Below are positions 24,494-31,974 of a stretch of 35,328 bases of DNA, piece by piece. Both the position numbers and the translations under genes were made by a program. The notes under the pieces were generated by a model. That model had not been told where the DNA came from and searched no databases. It was given only the letters and a program-made list of their open reading frames with translations. How positions within the stretch are numbered: position 1 is the first letter of the stretch; each line of letters opens with the position of its first letter. The stretch is taken from NCBI RefSeq assembly GCF_029892425.1, contig NZ_JARXWB010000052.1, positions 1-35,328 of the forward strand. The letters are read 5' to 3'. This stretch comes from Bradyrhizobium sp. BR13661. GTDB lineage: Bacteria > Pseudomonadota > Alphaproteobacteria > Rhizobiales > Xanthobacteraceae.

Positions 24494-24621
24494 GCTTAGA
24501 TCTCTCCTGTCACAGCCTCGGCTAAAACACACCTCTCATTTGGAGGGGGGGAAATGGCTGGTCCGCCACCCACACGCCGAGCTTACGTTTCCCCGATGCG
24601 GTTTTCAACGGGGAGAGGGAA

Positions 24622-26028
24622 ATGACCGAGATATGGAAGAAATCTGCAGGTGAACTCGCGCGAGCGATCGCGCGGCGCGAGCTTTCTTCACGAGAAGTGA
24701 TCGAGGCTCATCTGGATCGGATTGCGGCTGTGAACCCCAAGCTCAATGCTGTGGTTCTGGTCATGGGCTCTGAGGCGCTATCGGCCGCGGATGCCGCCGA
24801 CAAGGCCGTGGCTTCTGGAGCAAAGCTCGGACCGCTTCATGGCGTGCCGATTACGATCAAATGCAATATTGATATGAAGGGGTTACCGAGCACCTGGGGC
24901 ATTCCAGCCCTTGAGCACTCGATCGTTTCGCAAGACGCGCCTCTTGTCGAGAATCTACGATTGGCGGGAGCCATTCCGATTGGTCGGACTAATTGCCCCG
25001 ACCTTGGCATGCGAGTGCACACCGATAGCACGCTTTATGGTTTGACCAGAAACCCCTGGGATTTCGATCGAACAACAGCCGGATCGAGTGGCGGCGAGGC
25101 GGCCGCGCTTGCTTCAGGGATGAGCCCCCTCGGGTTCGGCAACGATATCGGCGGATCGCTGCGCAATCCTGCCAATGCGTGCGGGATCGCCTCAATCAAA
25201 CCATCCGCGGGCCGAGTACCCGATGCGGCCGAGCCCCCTTTTGAAAACCGGCCGCTGGCATGGCAATGCATGGCGGTACATGGCCCGATGGCGCGGACCG
25301 TGAATGATGTCCGCCTCGGACTGAAGGCAATCATCGGCGCGCATCCGCGCGATCCCCTTGCGGTCGGCATTCCGTTCGAAGGTCCGAAGCAAAACCCGCG
25401 CATTGCCGTCATGGCCAGCCCGCCTGGAGTCTCTTGTGCGCCCGTGGTGAGTGGAGCTGTTCGCAAGGCCGCCGATATATTGTCCCAGGCCGGCTACGAA
25501 GTTCAGGAAATAACTCCGCCGGCCTACGAGGAGGTGCTCATCGCCTGGGGGCAGTTGTTGATGGGGGACTACGCAGCCTTATGGGATGAGATGGCGCCGA
25601 TGATGGGCGAGGATGGGCGCCACTTCTTCGCTAGCCTCTTCGATCTTTATCCCAAGCTGCGGTCCACCGCCGACATGTCGCAACTGATCATCACGCGTGA
25701 CAAGCTTTCTCGCACTTGGTCGCAGTTCATGGCCGATTATCAACTGGTCCTCTCTCCTACGTGGACACAGCTGCCGTTCATCCACGGCTTCGACGTCGAG
25801 TCGCCAGCTGCGATCGTGCAGACCATGGAGATGATGCGAACCGTAACGCCCGCCAACTTCCTGGGATTGCCGAGCGCTTGCGTCCCCGTGACGCGCGATG
25901 ACAAAACCGGCCTCCCCATCGGCGTTTTGCTCACGGGACGGCGCTTCCGGGAAGATCAATGCCTCGACGCGGCGGAAGTCGTTGAGCGCGGCAGTGACGT
26001 GAAGACTCCCATCGATCCGAAGTGGTAG
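24622..26028 (+). CDS. amidase signature family hydrolase
   Basis: 468 residues with the complete amidase signature triad: Lys80 (PITIKCNIDMKG), cis-Ser155 (TTAGSSGGEAAALASG) and nucleophile Ser179 (GFGNDIGGSLRNPANACG). Family members hydrolyse amides to a carboxylic acid plus ammonia or an amine; GatA belongs to the same family, but no gatB or gatC partner is present. No signal peptide is seen, so it is cytoplasmic. ATG 24622 follows GGGGAGAGGG. It is divergent from a LuxR-type regulator and upstream of a symporter and an amine oxidase, which suggests an amide substrate whose amine product is oxidised next. The substrate is unknown. Confidence 0.92.
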   Translation: MTEIWKKSAGELARAIARRELSSREVIEAHLDRIAAVNPKLNAVVLVMGSEALSAADAADKAVASGAKLGPLHGVPITIKCNIDMKGLPSTWGIPALEHSIVSQDAPLVENLRLAGAIPIGRTNCPDLGMRVHTDSTLYGLTRNPWDFDRTTAGSSGGEAAALASGMSPLGFGNDIGGSLRNPANACGIASIKPSAGRVPDAAEPPFENRPLAWQCMAVHGPMARTVNDVRLGLKAIIGAHPRDPLAVGIPFEGPKQNPRIAVMASPPGVSCAPVVSGAVRKAADILSQAGYEVQEITPPAYEEVLIAWGQLLMGDYAALWDEMAPMMGEDGRHFFASLFDLYPKLRSTADMSQLIITRDKLSRTWSQFMADYQLVLSPTWTQLPFIHGFDVESPAAIVQTMEMMRTVTPANFLGLPSACVPVTRDDKTGLPIGVLLTGRRFREDQCLDAAEVVERGSDVKTPIDPKW

Positions 26029-26110
26029 CCGGTGGCTGATCATTGACTGGTCGGAAAAGAGCTCCAGATCGGCTGCGATTCAAGGTCTGCGCCGCAGCCG
26101 CCTGGACATG

Positions 26111-26126
26111 CAAGTTCTGAAACTTG
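26111..26126. promoter_or_regulatory. short palindrome upstream of the DUF3311/symporter pair
   Basis: CAAGTT-CTGA-AACTTG, 67 bp before the DUF3311 start, in the 164-bp gap after the amidase. No T run follows, so it is more likely an operator than a terminator; a chance dyad is possible. Confidence 0.3.
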
Positions 26127-26192
26127 TCGAGCATTCTCGAAATGATATTCGCCGGACGCTTGACGGTCGATCACAACAGGGGGAGAGGAAAA

Positions 26193-26450
26193 ATGCTACG
26201 TAGCCTAGCTGCGATGTCAGGCACGCGACCTTTCATACTCGTCTGGTTCGCGCTCGATGCGATCTTTGCACTTCTCCCGCCTATGTACTGGGCGGCGAGT
26301 GGTGTGCGTCCAACGATCCTCGGGCTGCCGCTATCGGTCTTCTATTTCGTATCGCTTGGGCTTTTCATAACGGCGAGTCTTGTCGTGGCCTATCTGGTCG
26401 ACGATACGACCGCGCCGGAGCACATTGTATCGGGGAGGGATGCGCGATGA
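26193..26450 (+). CDS. DUF3311 small membrane protein, probable symporter partner
   Basis: 85 residues with two membrane helices (PFILVWFALDAIFALLPPMY and LSVFYFVSLGLFITASLVVA), matching DUF3311 proteins that are regularly encoded just before sodium:solute symporters, much as YhdT precedes PanF. It probably assists or stabilises the transporter. ATG 26193 follows GGGAGAGG. Its stop overlaps the symporter ATG by 4 bp, so translation is coupled. Confidence 0.8.
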   Translation: MLRSLAAMSGTRPFILVWFALDAIFALLPPMYWAASGVRPTILGLPLSVFYFVSLGLFITASLVVAYLVDDTTAPEHIVSGRDAR

Positions 26451-27970
26451 TCGTTACGTTCGGAATGGTCGCCTGCTTTTGCATGATCGTCATTCTTATT
26501 CTGCAGAGATCCTTCGTCGCCGACAAATCTTTCACGGACTACGCGGTCGGAGGTCGATCGTTCGGCGGCGTCTATCAGGCGATGTCGTTCCTCAATACCT
26601 GGTATCCGGGCGCGACCTTTATCGCGCTTGCCGGTCTCTCGGCAAGCGCGGGTGTATTAGGGCTGTACTGTCTCGCATACAGTCTCCTCACCGTGGTGCT
26701 GATGTACCTGATTGCGCGGCGCGTCTGGATATGGGGATCAATGTTCGACTTACGCACGCAACCGGACTTGTTCGCGTTGCGGTATGGATCGACGCACGCG
26801 CGGACGATTGCTGCCATCATCGGTGTGGTCTCCGTTTTTCCATGGCTAGTGCTCGGCTTTCAATCGCTCGGGGTCGCGTTTCGTGCGCTGTCCCTGGGGG
26901 CCCTCAGCTTTAGTGCTGCGGTCGTCGTCGGGGTCGTGCTGATGGTGATCCGACAATTCTGGACCATTCGCATGGGCATGCGCGGCATTGTGATATCGGA
27001 CATGTTCCAGGGCATAGTGGCCTATGTTGTAGGCGGCGTTCTCTTGCTCGCAATGATCGCCTGGCTCGCCACAACTCATGGCGCTGGGTTGGATAAATTG
27101 CCGGAGCGCATGTTCGAGATTCCCGGACTAGGTTCGCCGACCGGCCCGCTTTACTATCTCGCTCTCGTGTTCACAGGCGCGATCGGAGGTTGGTGCTGGT
27201 CGAGCGTGTTTGTCCGTCTGTACACCGCCAACGGTGTCCGCAGTCTCAAGCAGTCGGCCGCCATCGGAGTGCCCCTGTCGTACGTGTTCTACCTCACGCT
27301 TACGATCTTTGCATTCTATGCGAGCGTTCTGCCCGAAGTGCAGAAGTCTCCGGACCAGGTCTTCTTCATCGTGAGCGAGCAGGCCGGGGGCGTATGGGCT
27401 ATCGGGTTGGCGGGAACCGTTGTCCTTGCCGCGTCGATGGGCAGTATCGATGGGATCATCCAGGCGGCGGGTGCCCAGATTGCCAGCGACATTATCGGAA
27501 GCTATCGCGAGCTCCGCCACAACGAGATGCTGTGGATCGCAAAGGTCAGCATGTTCGGCGTGACGCTGCTCGCCGCGTTTCTGGCCTGCTTCGAGCTGCC
27601 ACGCCTGTTTCAACTCGCGGTGCTCGCCTATCAGGGCGTGGTGCAGCTCGCCGTGCCTCAGTTCATGGGGATATTCTGGAAGCGCGGCAACAAACATGGC
27701 GCGATCGCAGGCATGGTGGTTGGCTTCGCGGTCGCGGGCGGACTCGAATGGGTCTACCCGAATTTCGTGCCATGGGCCTACGGGTTGACCTCGGGCGTCA
27801 TCGCGTTGGCTGCGAACCTCCTGATATATGTCGCGGCGGCGTATTTGATGCCAATGTCGGCAGCCGAGCGGGAGAAAGTCGAGGAGATATTTGCCGCCGC
27901 GGACGGCCGGACGATCGCATCGCCGGCGCCGGTACCCATTCCCACAAAAGCGGCAATGGCTGCCGACTAG
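26447..27970 (+). CDS. sodium:solute symporter (SSS family)
   Basis: 507 residues with about 13 membrane segments. The N-terminus VADKSFTDYAVGGRSFGGVY is the SSS signature region (D-x-x-x-G-x-R), and AMSFLNTWYPGATFIALAG follows. SSS proteins import solutes with sodium; substrates include amino acids, amides, monocarboxylates and polyamine-like compounds, and none can be chosen from sequence. It is translationally coupled to the DUF3311 gene and sits between the amidase and the amine oxidase, so it probably brings in the amide or amine. The 256-bp gap before the amine oxidase holds no gene but contains a strong inverted repeat. Confidence 0.92.
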   Translation: MIVTFGMVACFCMIVILILQRSFVADKSFTDYAVGGRSFGGVYQAMSFLNTWYPGATFIALAGLSASAGVLGLYCLAYSLLTVVLMYLIARRVWIWGSMFDLRTQPDLFALRYGSTHARTIAAIIGVVSVFPWLVLGFQSLGVAFRALSLGALSFSAAVVVGVVLMVIRQFWTIRMGMRGIVISDMFQGIVAYVVGGVLLLAMIAWLATTHGAGLDKLPERMFEIPGLGSPTGPLYYLALVFTGAIGGWCWSSVFVRLYTANGVRSLKQSAAIGVPLSYVFYLTLTIFAFYASVLPEVQKSPDQVFFIVSEQAGGVWAIGLAGTVVLAASMGSIDGIIQAAGAQIASDIIGSYRELRHNEMLWIAKVSMFGVTLLAAFLACFELPRLFQLAVLAYQGVVQLAVPQFMGIFWKRGNKHGAIAGMVVGFAVAGGLEWVYPNFVPWAYGLTSGVIALAANLLIYVAAAYLMPMSAAEREKVEEIFAAADGRTIASPAPVPIPTKAAMAAD

Positions 27971-28160
27971 TGGGCATGGATGGTCTTCCGAAGCGGCATG
28001 CGCGCCCCACTTCGATACGGGTATGGAACGGAAGAACATTCAGGCGAGCCGTCGTTTTGGCGCACGATGCAGCTGACGCTCGTTAAGGCGGATTGGCCGA
28101 AGGCTCTGATGCGTTTGAGCCGGACCGCGATCGCGTGATGAGCGCATGCGCCGGCGGTGA

Positions 28161-28192
28161 TGCCAAGCGCGACACAGTAACTCCGCTTGGCA
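28161..28192. promoter_or_regulatory. 9-bp perfect inverted repeat upstream of the amine oxidase
   Basis: TGCCAAGCG (28161-28169) and CGCTTGGCA (28184-28192) are separated by 14 bp, ending 34 bp before the start codon. The right arm runs into TTGGCAGCGCTTATGCA (28187-28203), which has the GG-N10-GC spacing of sigma-54 promoters but differs from the consensus at several positions. An activator or repressor site is the simplest reading. Confidence 0.5.
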
Positions 28193-28226
28193 GCGCTTAT
28201 GCAACTATAACGTAAGGATACGACCC

Positions 28227-30188
28227 ATGAAGAAGCTGAATAACTCGTCATCGTCTTGCACTTGCCCTCCTGCCGATGAACGGTCGCACGACGTACGGCA
28301 TCCGCTTGATCCCCTCACCGCCGTGGAAATTCAGAAGGCGATAGAGATCGTCCGCGCCGATCAGCGCTACGGGGCTGACTTTCTCTTCGAGACGATCGAG
28401 CTTCTCGAGCCGGAAAAATCGCTCGTGCGTCGGTACGCGCAGGGAGATCCGATCAGCAGATCGGCGCGTGTCAATCTCTTCAAGGTCAGCGAGGACGGTA
28501 TCTGGCGCCTGACGGTCTCGTTGACCGAAGGGCGGGTTCTTACTTCAAAGTATCTACGAACCGCCAAACCGATGATCCAGCTCGAGCAGTTCGTCGCCAT
28601 CGAGGATGCCGTGCGCGCAGATCCTAAGTTCGTTGCTGCCTGCAGGAAGCGCGGCATCGAAGACATGTCGTTTGTCTGCATCGATCCGTGGTCGGCCGGT
28701 AATTTCGATGTTCCCGGCGAGGACGGCCGATATCTTGCGCACGTCTTTGCCTGGCTGCGTCTTCGCGAGGATGACAATCTATATGCGCATCCGATCGGAG
28801 GACTCAATGCTGTGGTCGACATCAAGACCTACGAGGTGATCCGCGTCGACGATCACGAGATCATCCCGATTCCCAAGACGGAGGTGAACTACGAAGCTGA
28901 GTTCATTAAGAACCCGCGCACCCCTTATAAGCCCCTCAACATCGTTCAGCCTGAGGGCGTTTCATTCAAGCTTGTAGGGCGGAGGCTGGAATGGGATCGC
29001 TGGTCGGTGCTCGTCGGCTTTAACTCCCGTGAGGGACTCACTCTCCATGACATCAGTTATGGCGGGCGACCGATCGCGCACCGTGCTTCGCTGGTCGAAA
29101 TGGTCGTGCCGTACGGAACGACCGACAAGGGGCATTTCCGGAAGAATGTCTTCGATATAGGCGAGTACGGGATCGGCAAGCTCGCCAACTCGCTCAAGCT
29201 TGGCTGCGATTGCCTCGGTGCGATCAGCTATCTCGACGCTCATCTTGCGACCATGGATGGAAAGGTGGTCACCATCGAGAATGCCATATGTATCCATGAA
29301 GAGGATGCGGGCCTGTTGTGGAAACATTGGGACTTTCGCTCCAACAACGTGGAAACGCGTCGCGCCCGCCGGCTGGTCATCTCCTGCATCGCCACGGTCG
29401 CAAACTATGAGTATGGCCTGTTCTGGTACTTCCACACGGATGGCTCCATCCAATTCGAGCTCAAGGCGACCGGAATCATCAACACCGCCGCGTGCTATCC
29501 GGGCCAGCCGGGCAAGTACGGCAAGGAGGTTGCACCTGGCGTCTTGGGTCACATCCACCAGCACATCTTCTGCGCGCGCCTGGATATGAACGTGGACGGT
29601 GACCACAACAGCGTCGTCGAACTCAACACGCAGGCCGATTCCTGGGGGCCAGACAATCCTCATGGCAACGGGTTCTACGAAGAGGAAACGGTTCTGAAGA
29701 CCGAACTGGGGGGTGGTCGCCAGGTCAACTTAGCGACGCACCGGGCCTGGAAAATTATCAATCCCTCCCGGAAGAACCGCGTCGGTACAGCGACCGGTTA
29801 CAAGCTCGAGCCCAGCCATCCTGTCACACCGTTCATCCACCCCGACTCGCCGTCGGGCAGGCGGTCGAGCTTCATCAAGAACCAGCTCTGGGTGACGGCC
29901 TATGATCCGGAAGAGCGCTATCCGGCCGGCGAGTACATGAACCATTCGGACGGCAGCGGAGGCGTTTCCGACTTCATCAAGAAGAACCGCAATATCGAGA
30001 ACGCCGACATCGTCATTTGGCATGTTTTCGGGCTTCATCATCAGGTCCGACCGGAGGACTTTCCTGTCCAGCCCTGCATCTTCACTGGTTTCAAGCTCAC
30101 GCCGAGCGGCTTCTTCGATGGAAATCCGGGCATTGATCTCGCGCCCGACCGGAACAATGCAAGTTGTCATGCGCAGGCTGCCAAGTAG
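28227..30188 (+). CDS. copper-containing primary amine oxidase (topaquinone enzyme)
   Basis: Copper amine oxidases convert primary amines to aldehyde, ammonia and hydrogen peroxide. All catalytic parts are visible in 653 residues. The Asp base is D310 in VFDIGEYGIG, the TPQ-forming tyrosine is Y394 in VANYEYGLFW, and the copper ligands are H444 and H446 (HIHQHIF) and H605 (GLHHQVRPEDFP). The spacing D310 to Y394 (84 residues) equals that of the Arthrobacter enzyme. The residue two before the Asp base is Val308, where some family members carry a Tyr gate, so the entrance may be wider. No signal peptide is seen, so it appears cytoplasmic. ATG 28227 follows AAGGAT. No aldehyde dehydrogenase gene is present in the window. 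Confidence 0.95.
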   Translation: MKKLNNSSSSCTCPPADERSHDVRHPLDPLTAVEIQKAIEIVRADQRYGADFLFETIELLEPEKSLVRRYAQGDPISRSARVNLFKVSEDGIWRLTVSLTEGRVLTSKYLRTAKPMIQLEQFVAIEDAVRADPKFVAACRKRGIEDMSFVCIDPWSAGNFDVPGEDGRYLAHVFAWLRLREDDNLYAHPIGGLNAVVDIKTYEVIRVDDHEIIPIPKTEVNYEAEFIKNPRTPYKPLNIVQPEGVSFKLVGRRLEWDRWSVLVGFNSREGLTLHDISYGGRPIAHRASLVEMVVPYGTTDKGHFRKNVFDIGEYGIGKLANSLKLGCDCLGAISYLDAHLATMDGKVVTIENAICIHEEDAGLLWKHWDFRSNNVETRRARRLVISCIATVANYEYGLFWYFHTDGSIQFELKATGIINTAACYPGQPGKYGKEVAPGVLGHIHQHIFCARLDMNVDGDHNSVVELNTQADSWGPDNPHGNGFYEEETVLKTELGGGRQVNLATHRAWKIINPSRKNRVGTATGYKLEPSHPVTPFIHPDSPSGRRSSFIKNQLWVTAYDPEERYPAGEYMNHSDGSGGVSDFIKKNRNIENADIVIWHVFGLHHQVRPEDFPVQPCIFTGFKLTPSGFFDGNPGIDLAPDRNNASCHAQAAK

Positions 30189-30216
30189 CCGCCTCGCGCA
30201 GCGGGCAGCTAACAGT

Positions 30217-31428
30217 ATGGCCTCTTTAGCGTCTGGGGCCGAGCCCTCGGTCACGCATCTTCAGGCCTCTTGTGCGACGCTCAGCACATCCGCGGCTGTA
30301 GCCCTCGCCATTTTCGTCGGGTGCGGCGCGCGTGTGATCCCCGCCCTCCTGGCGATCTCCGTTCAACGGGATCTGAATTGGCCCGAATCCTACGTCATCG
30401 GGCCGGTTGCGCTTGCCGTTGCGGTCTCCGCGCTTGGAGCTCCGTTGGCGGCACGGGGCTTGCTACATGTTGGGGCGAGATCTCTGCTTTTCGTAAGTCT
30501 GCTTGCTCTTTCAGCGTCCCTCGCGCTGTCTTCGTTCGCCACGTCAGCCTGGCATTTGCTACTATTTTGGGGGATTGGCGTAGGCCTTAGCGGCAGCCTG
30601 AGCGCGTTTGTCCTGGCAGCAATGATCGGATTTCGCGAGCATGTCCGTCACTGCGGCACCAGTTTTGGTCTCTTCACATCAATTCAATGTCTCGGCTCGG
30701 CCACAGGCCTTCTGCTTGCATCGCGGGCCACTGAGGCGTTTGGTTGGCATGTCGTCGTCAAGGCGGGAGCGGCCATAACGCTGGCTGCGGCCTTTGTTGT
30801 CGTTCTTATGATCCGCCCTGGCCGCGGACAAGCGTGGCGGGAGAGCTCGACGTTCGACCGCCCGAGCTATATTGGCGTGAGGCCGCGCAGATGGGCGATC
30901 TGGCGAATCGCCGCGATCTTCTTCATCTGTGGAGCTTCCACAACCGGGCTGATTGATAGTCGCTTGGCCATGCTCTGCATGGGCAACGGGCTCGGATTGA
31001 CTTCCAGTGCCGACGTTCTGGCGATTCTTGCGATCTGCGGGGGCATAGGGAGTGCCGTCAGCGGCGCTTTAGCCGACCGCTATCCCGCACGGATATTGCT
31101 AATCCTTTATTTCGCGGTACGCGCACTCGCCTTGCTGTGGTTACCCTTGAGCAGCTTCAGTGTGGGTGAGCTATCAGCTTTCGGCGCTCTTTTTGGCCTA
31201 GACGCCGCACTGACCTTTCCGGCGCTGGCCAAATTGCTCTCAAGAAGTCTCGACCAATACACCATGGTCGCAATGATGAGCTGGATGATGATCGCTCATA
31301 TCTTTGGAGCGGCCATCACATCTGCATGGGTCGGGTTTGTTGGAATGGCAGGCTATCCGGTCTCCTTTACTGTTGTCGGCTTGATGTGCCTGATTGCTGC
31401 TGGTCTTGCAGGGGCATCACAAGATTAA
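30217..31428 (+). CDS. MFS transporter downstream of the amine oxidase
   Basis: 403 residues with about 12 membrane segments, e.g. YVIGPVALAVAVSALGAPLA and ILAICGGIGSAVSGALADRY, the latter with a short GALADRYPAR loop typical of the second MFS half. The substrate is unknown; it may export a pathway product or import another substrate. ATG 30217 gives a sensible N-terminus; earlier in-frame ATGs at 30157 and 30172 overlap the amine oxidase end. The 28-bp gap suggests cotranscription with the amine oxidase. It is only distantly like the MFS at 4832-6166 and is not its copy. Confidence 0.85.
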   Translation: MASLASGAEPSVTHLQASCATLSTSAAVALAIFVGCGARVIPALLAISVQRDLNWPESYVIGPVALAVAVSALGAPLAARGLLHVGARSLLFVSLLALSASLALSSFATSAWHLLLFWGIGVGLSGSLSAFVLAAMIGFREHVRHCGTSFGLFTSIQCLGSATGLLLASRATEAFGWHVVVKAGAAITLAAAFVVVLMIRPGRGQAWRESSTFDRPSYIGVRPRRWAIWRIAAIFFICGASTTGLIDSRLAMLCMGNGLGLTSSADVLAILAICGGIGSAVSGALADRYPARILLILYFAVRALALLWLPLSSFSVGELSAFGALFGLDAALTFPALAKLLSRSLDQYTMVAMMSWMMIAHIFGAAITSAWVGFVGMAGYPVSFTVVGLMCLIAAGLAGASQD

Positions 31429-31583
31429 CTCGGACGCAATTCGGCACTGCTGATGCGTCAGAGCAGCTGGTTAAACAGCATATTGACCGCTGCCACACCT
31501 TCATCTGCCAGGGCGTCGGATTTGCTGAATCGCATCAGTCGATTTTCGGAAGGTGTGCCCCAATGCGGCACCATTCAAAGATG
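31429..31583 (-). other. short spacer between MFS gene and tRNA-Arg
   Basis: On the minus strand a short open tail reads LMRFSKSDALADEGVAAVNM and LFNQLL-stop, 25-31 codons depending on the start. It could be a small gene or a remnant downstream of the tRNA; I do not recognise it. No terminator is clear. Confidence 0.25.
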
Positions 31584-31662
<79 letters not shown>

Positions 31663-31784
31663 ACTGCTTACGCAGTGCTTACGCGAAATTCTTGCGAGAG
31701 TGAAGCGACGAACGTCAGTCTCACAAGCCCTTGTATTCCAATCCTCTTTCCGCTTCCGCTTCTGCAAGAACTGGCTTGACACGT

Positions 31785-31804
31785 GCCTTCGGAGGGCAAC
31801 GCTC
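31785..31804 (-). repeat. 20-bp partial copy of the tRNA-Arg anticodon region
   Basis: GCCTTCGGAGGGCAACGCTC matches the anticodon-arm part of the tRNA-Arg (31619-31638) with one mismatch in 20. The rest of the tRNA is missing. A 20-bp match to a tRNA core next to that tRNA looks like an attachment-site remnant. Confidence 0.55.
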
Positions 31805-31897
31805 AGCGACGGACTCAAACAGTAATTTGATGGGTTCAAGGCAGCTCTGACGGTTCAGTTGTCAGAATGGACGTTGATTTTCCTGCCAAATCATCGC

Positions 31898-31942
31898 CTC
31901 TTAATCAGCGGGTCCCAGGTTCGAGCCCTGGTGCGCCCACCA
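31898..31942 (+). other. 3' fragment (45 bp) of tRNA-Lys(CTT), candidate attachment site
   Basis: The fragment begins inside the anticodon loop (CTCTTAATCAG) and contains the rest of the anticodon stem, GGGTC, a perfect T-arm CCAGG-TTCGAGC-CCTGG, acceptor TGCGCCC, discriminator A and CCA. The 5' half (acceptor, D-arm) is absent: upstream bases cannot fold into it. Integrases that target tRNA 3' ends leave exactly such a fragment at the far border, with the intact gene rebuilt at the other end. The original terminator lies just downstream. Confidence 0.85.
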
Positions 31943-31956
31943 CCCTTAACAGATTG

Positions 31957-31974
31957 GCCCGTAAGGGCTTTTTT
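31957..31974 (+). terminator. rho-independent terminator after the tRNA-Lys fragment
   Basis: GCCC-GTAA-GGGC followed by TTTTTT, 14 bp after the CCA end. It fits as the terminator of the ancestral tRNA-Lys gene and suggests that sequence from here on is the original chromosome. Confidence 0.75.

Noticed and set aside
24545..24594. GGGGAAA...TTTCCCC arms between the LuxR-type gene and the amidase as an operator
   Set aside because: Arms are simple G/C and A/T runs about 33 bp apart and partly coincide with purine-rich stretches; too weak to list as a site.
31785..31804. Second tRNA gene near tRNA-Arg
   Set aside because: Only ~20 bases around the anticodon arm match; acceptor, D- and T-arms are missing, so it cannot fold as a tRNA.
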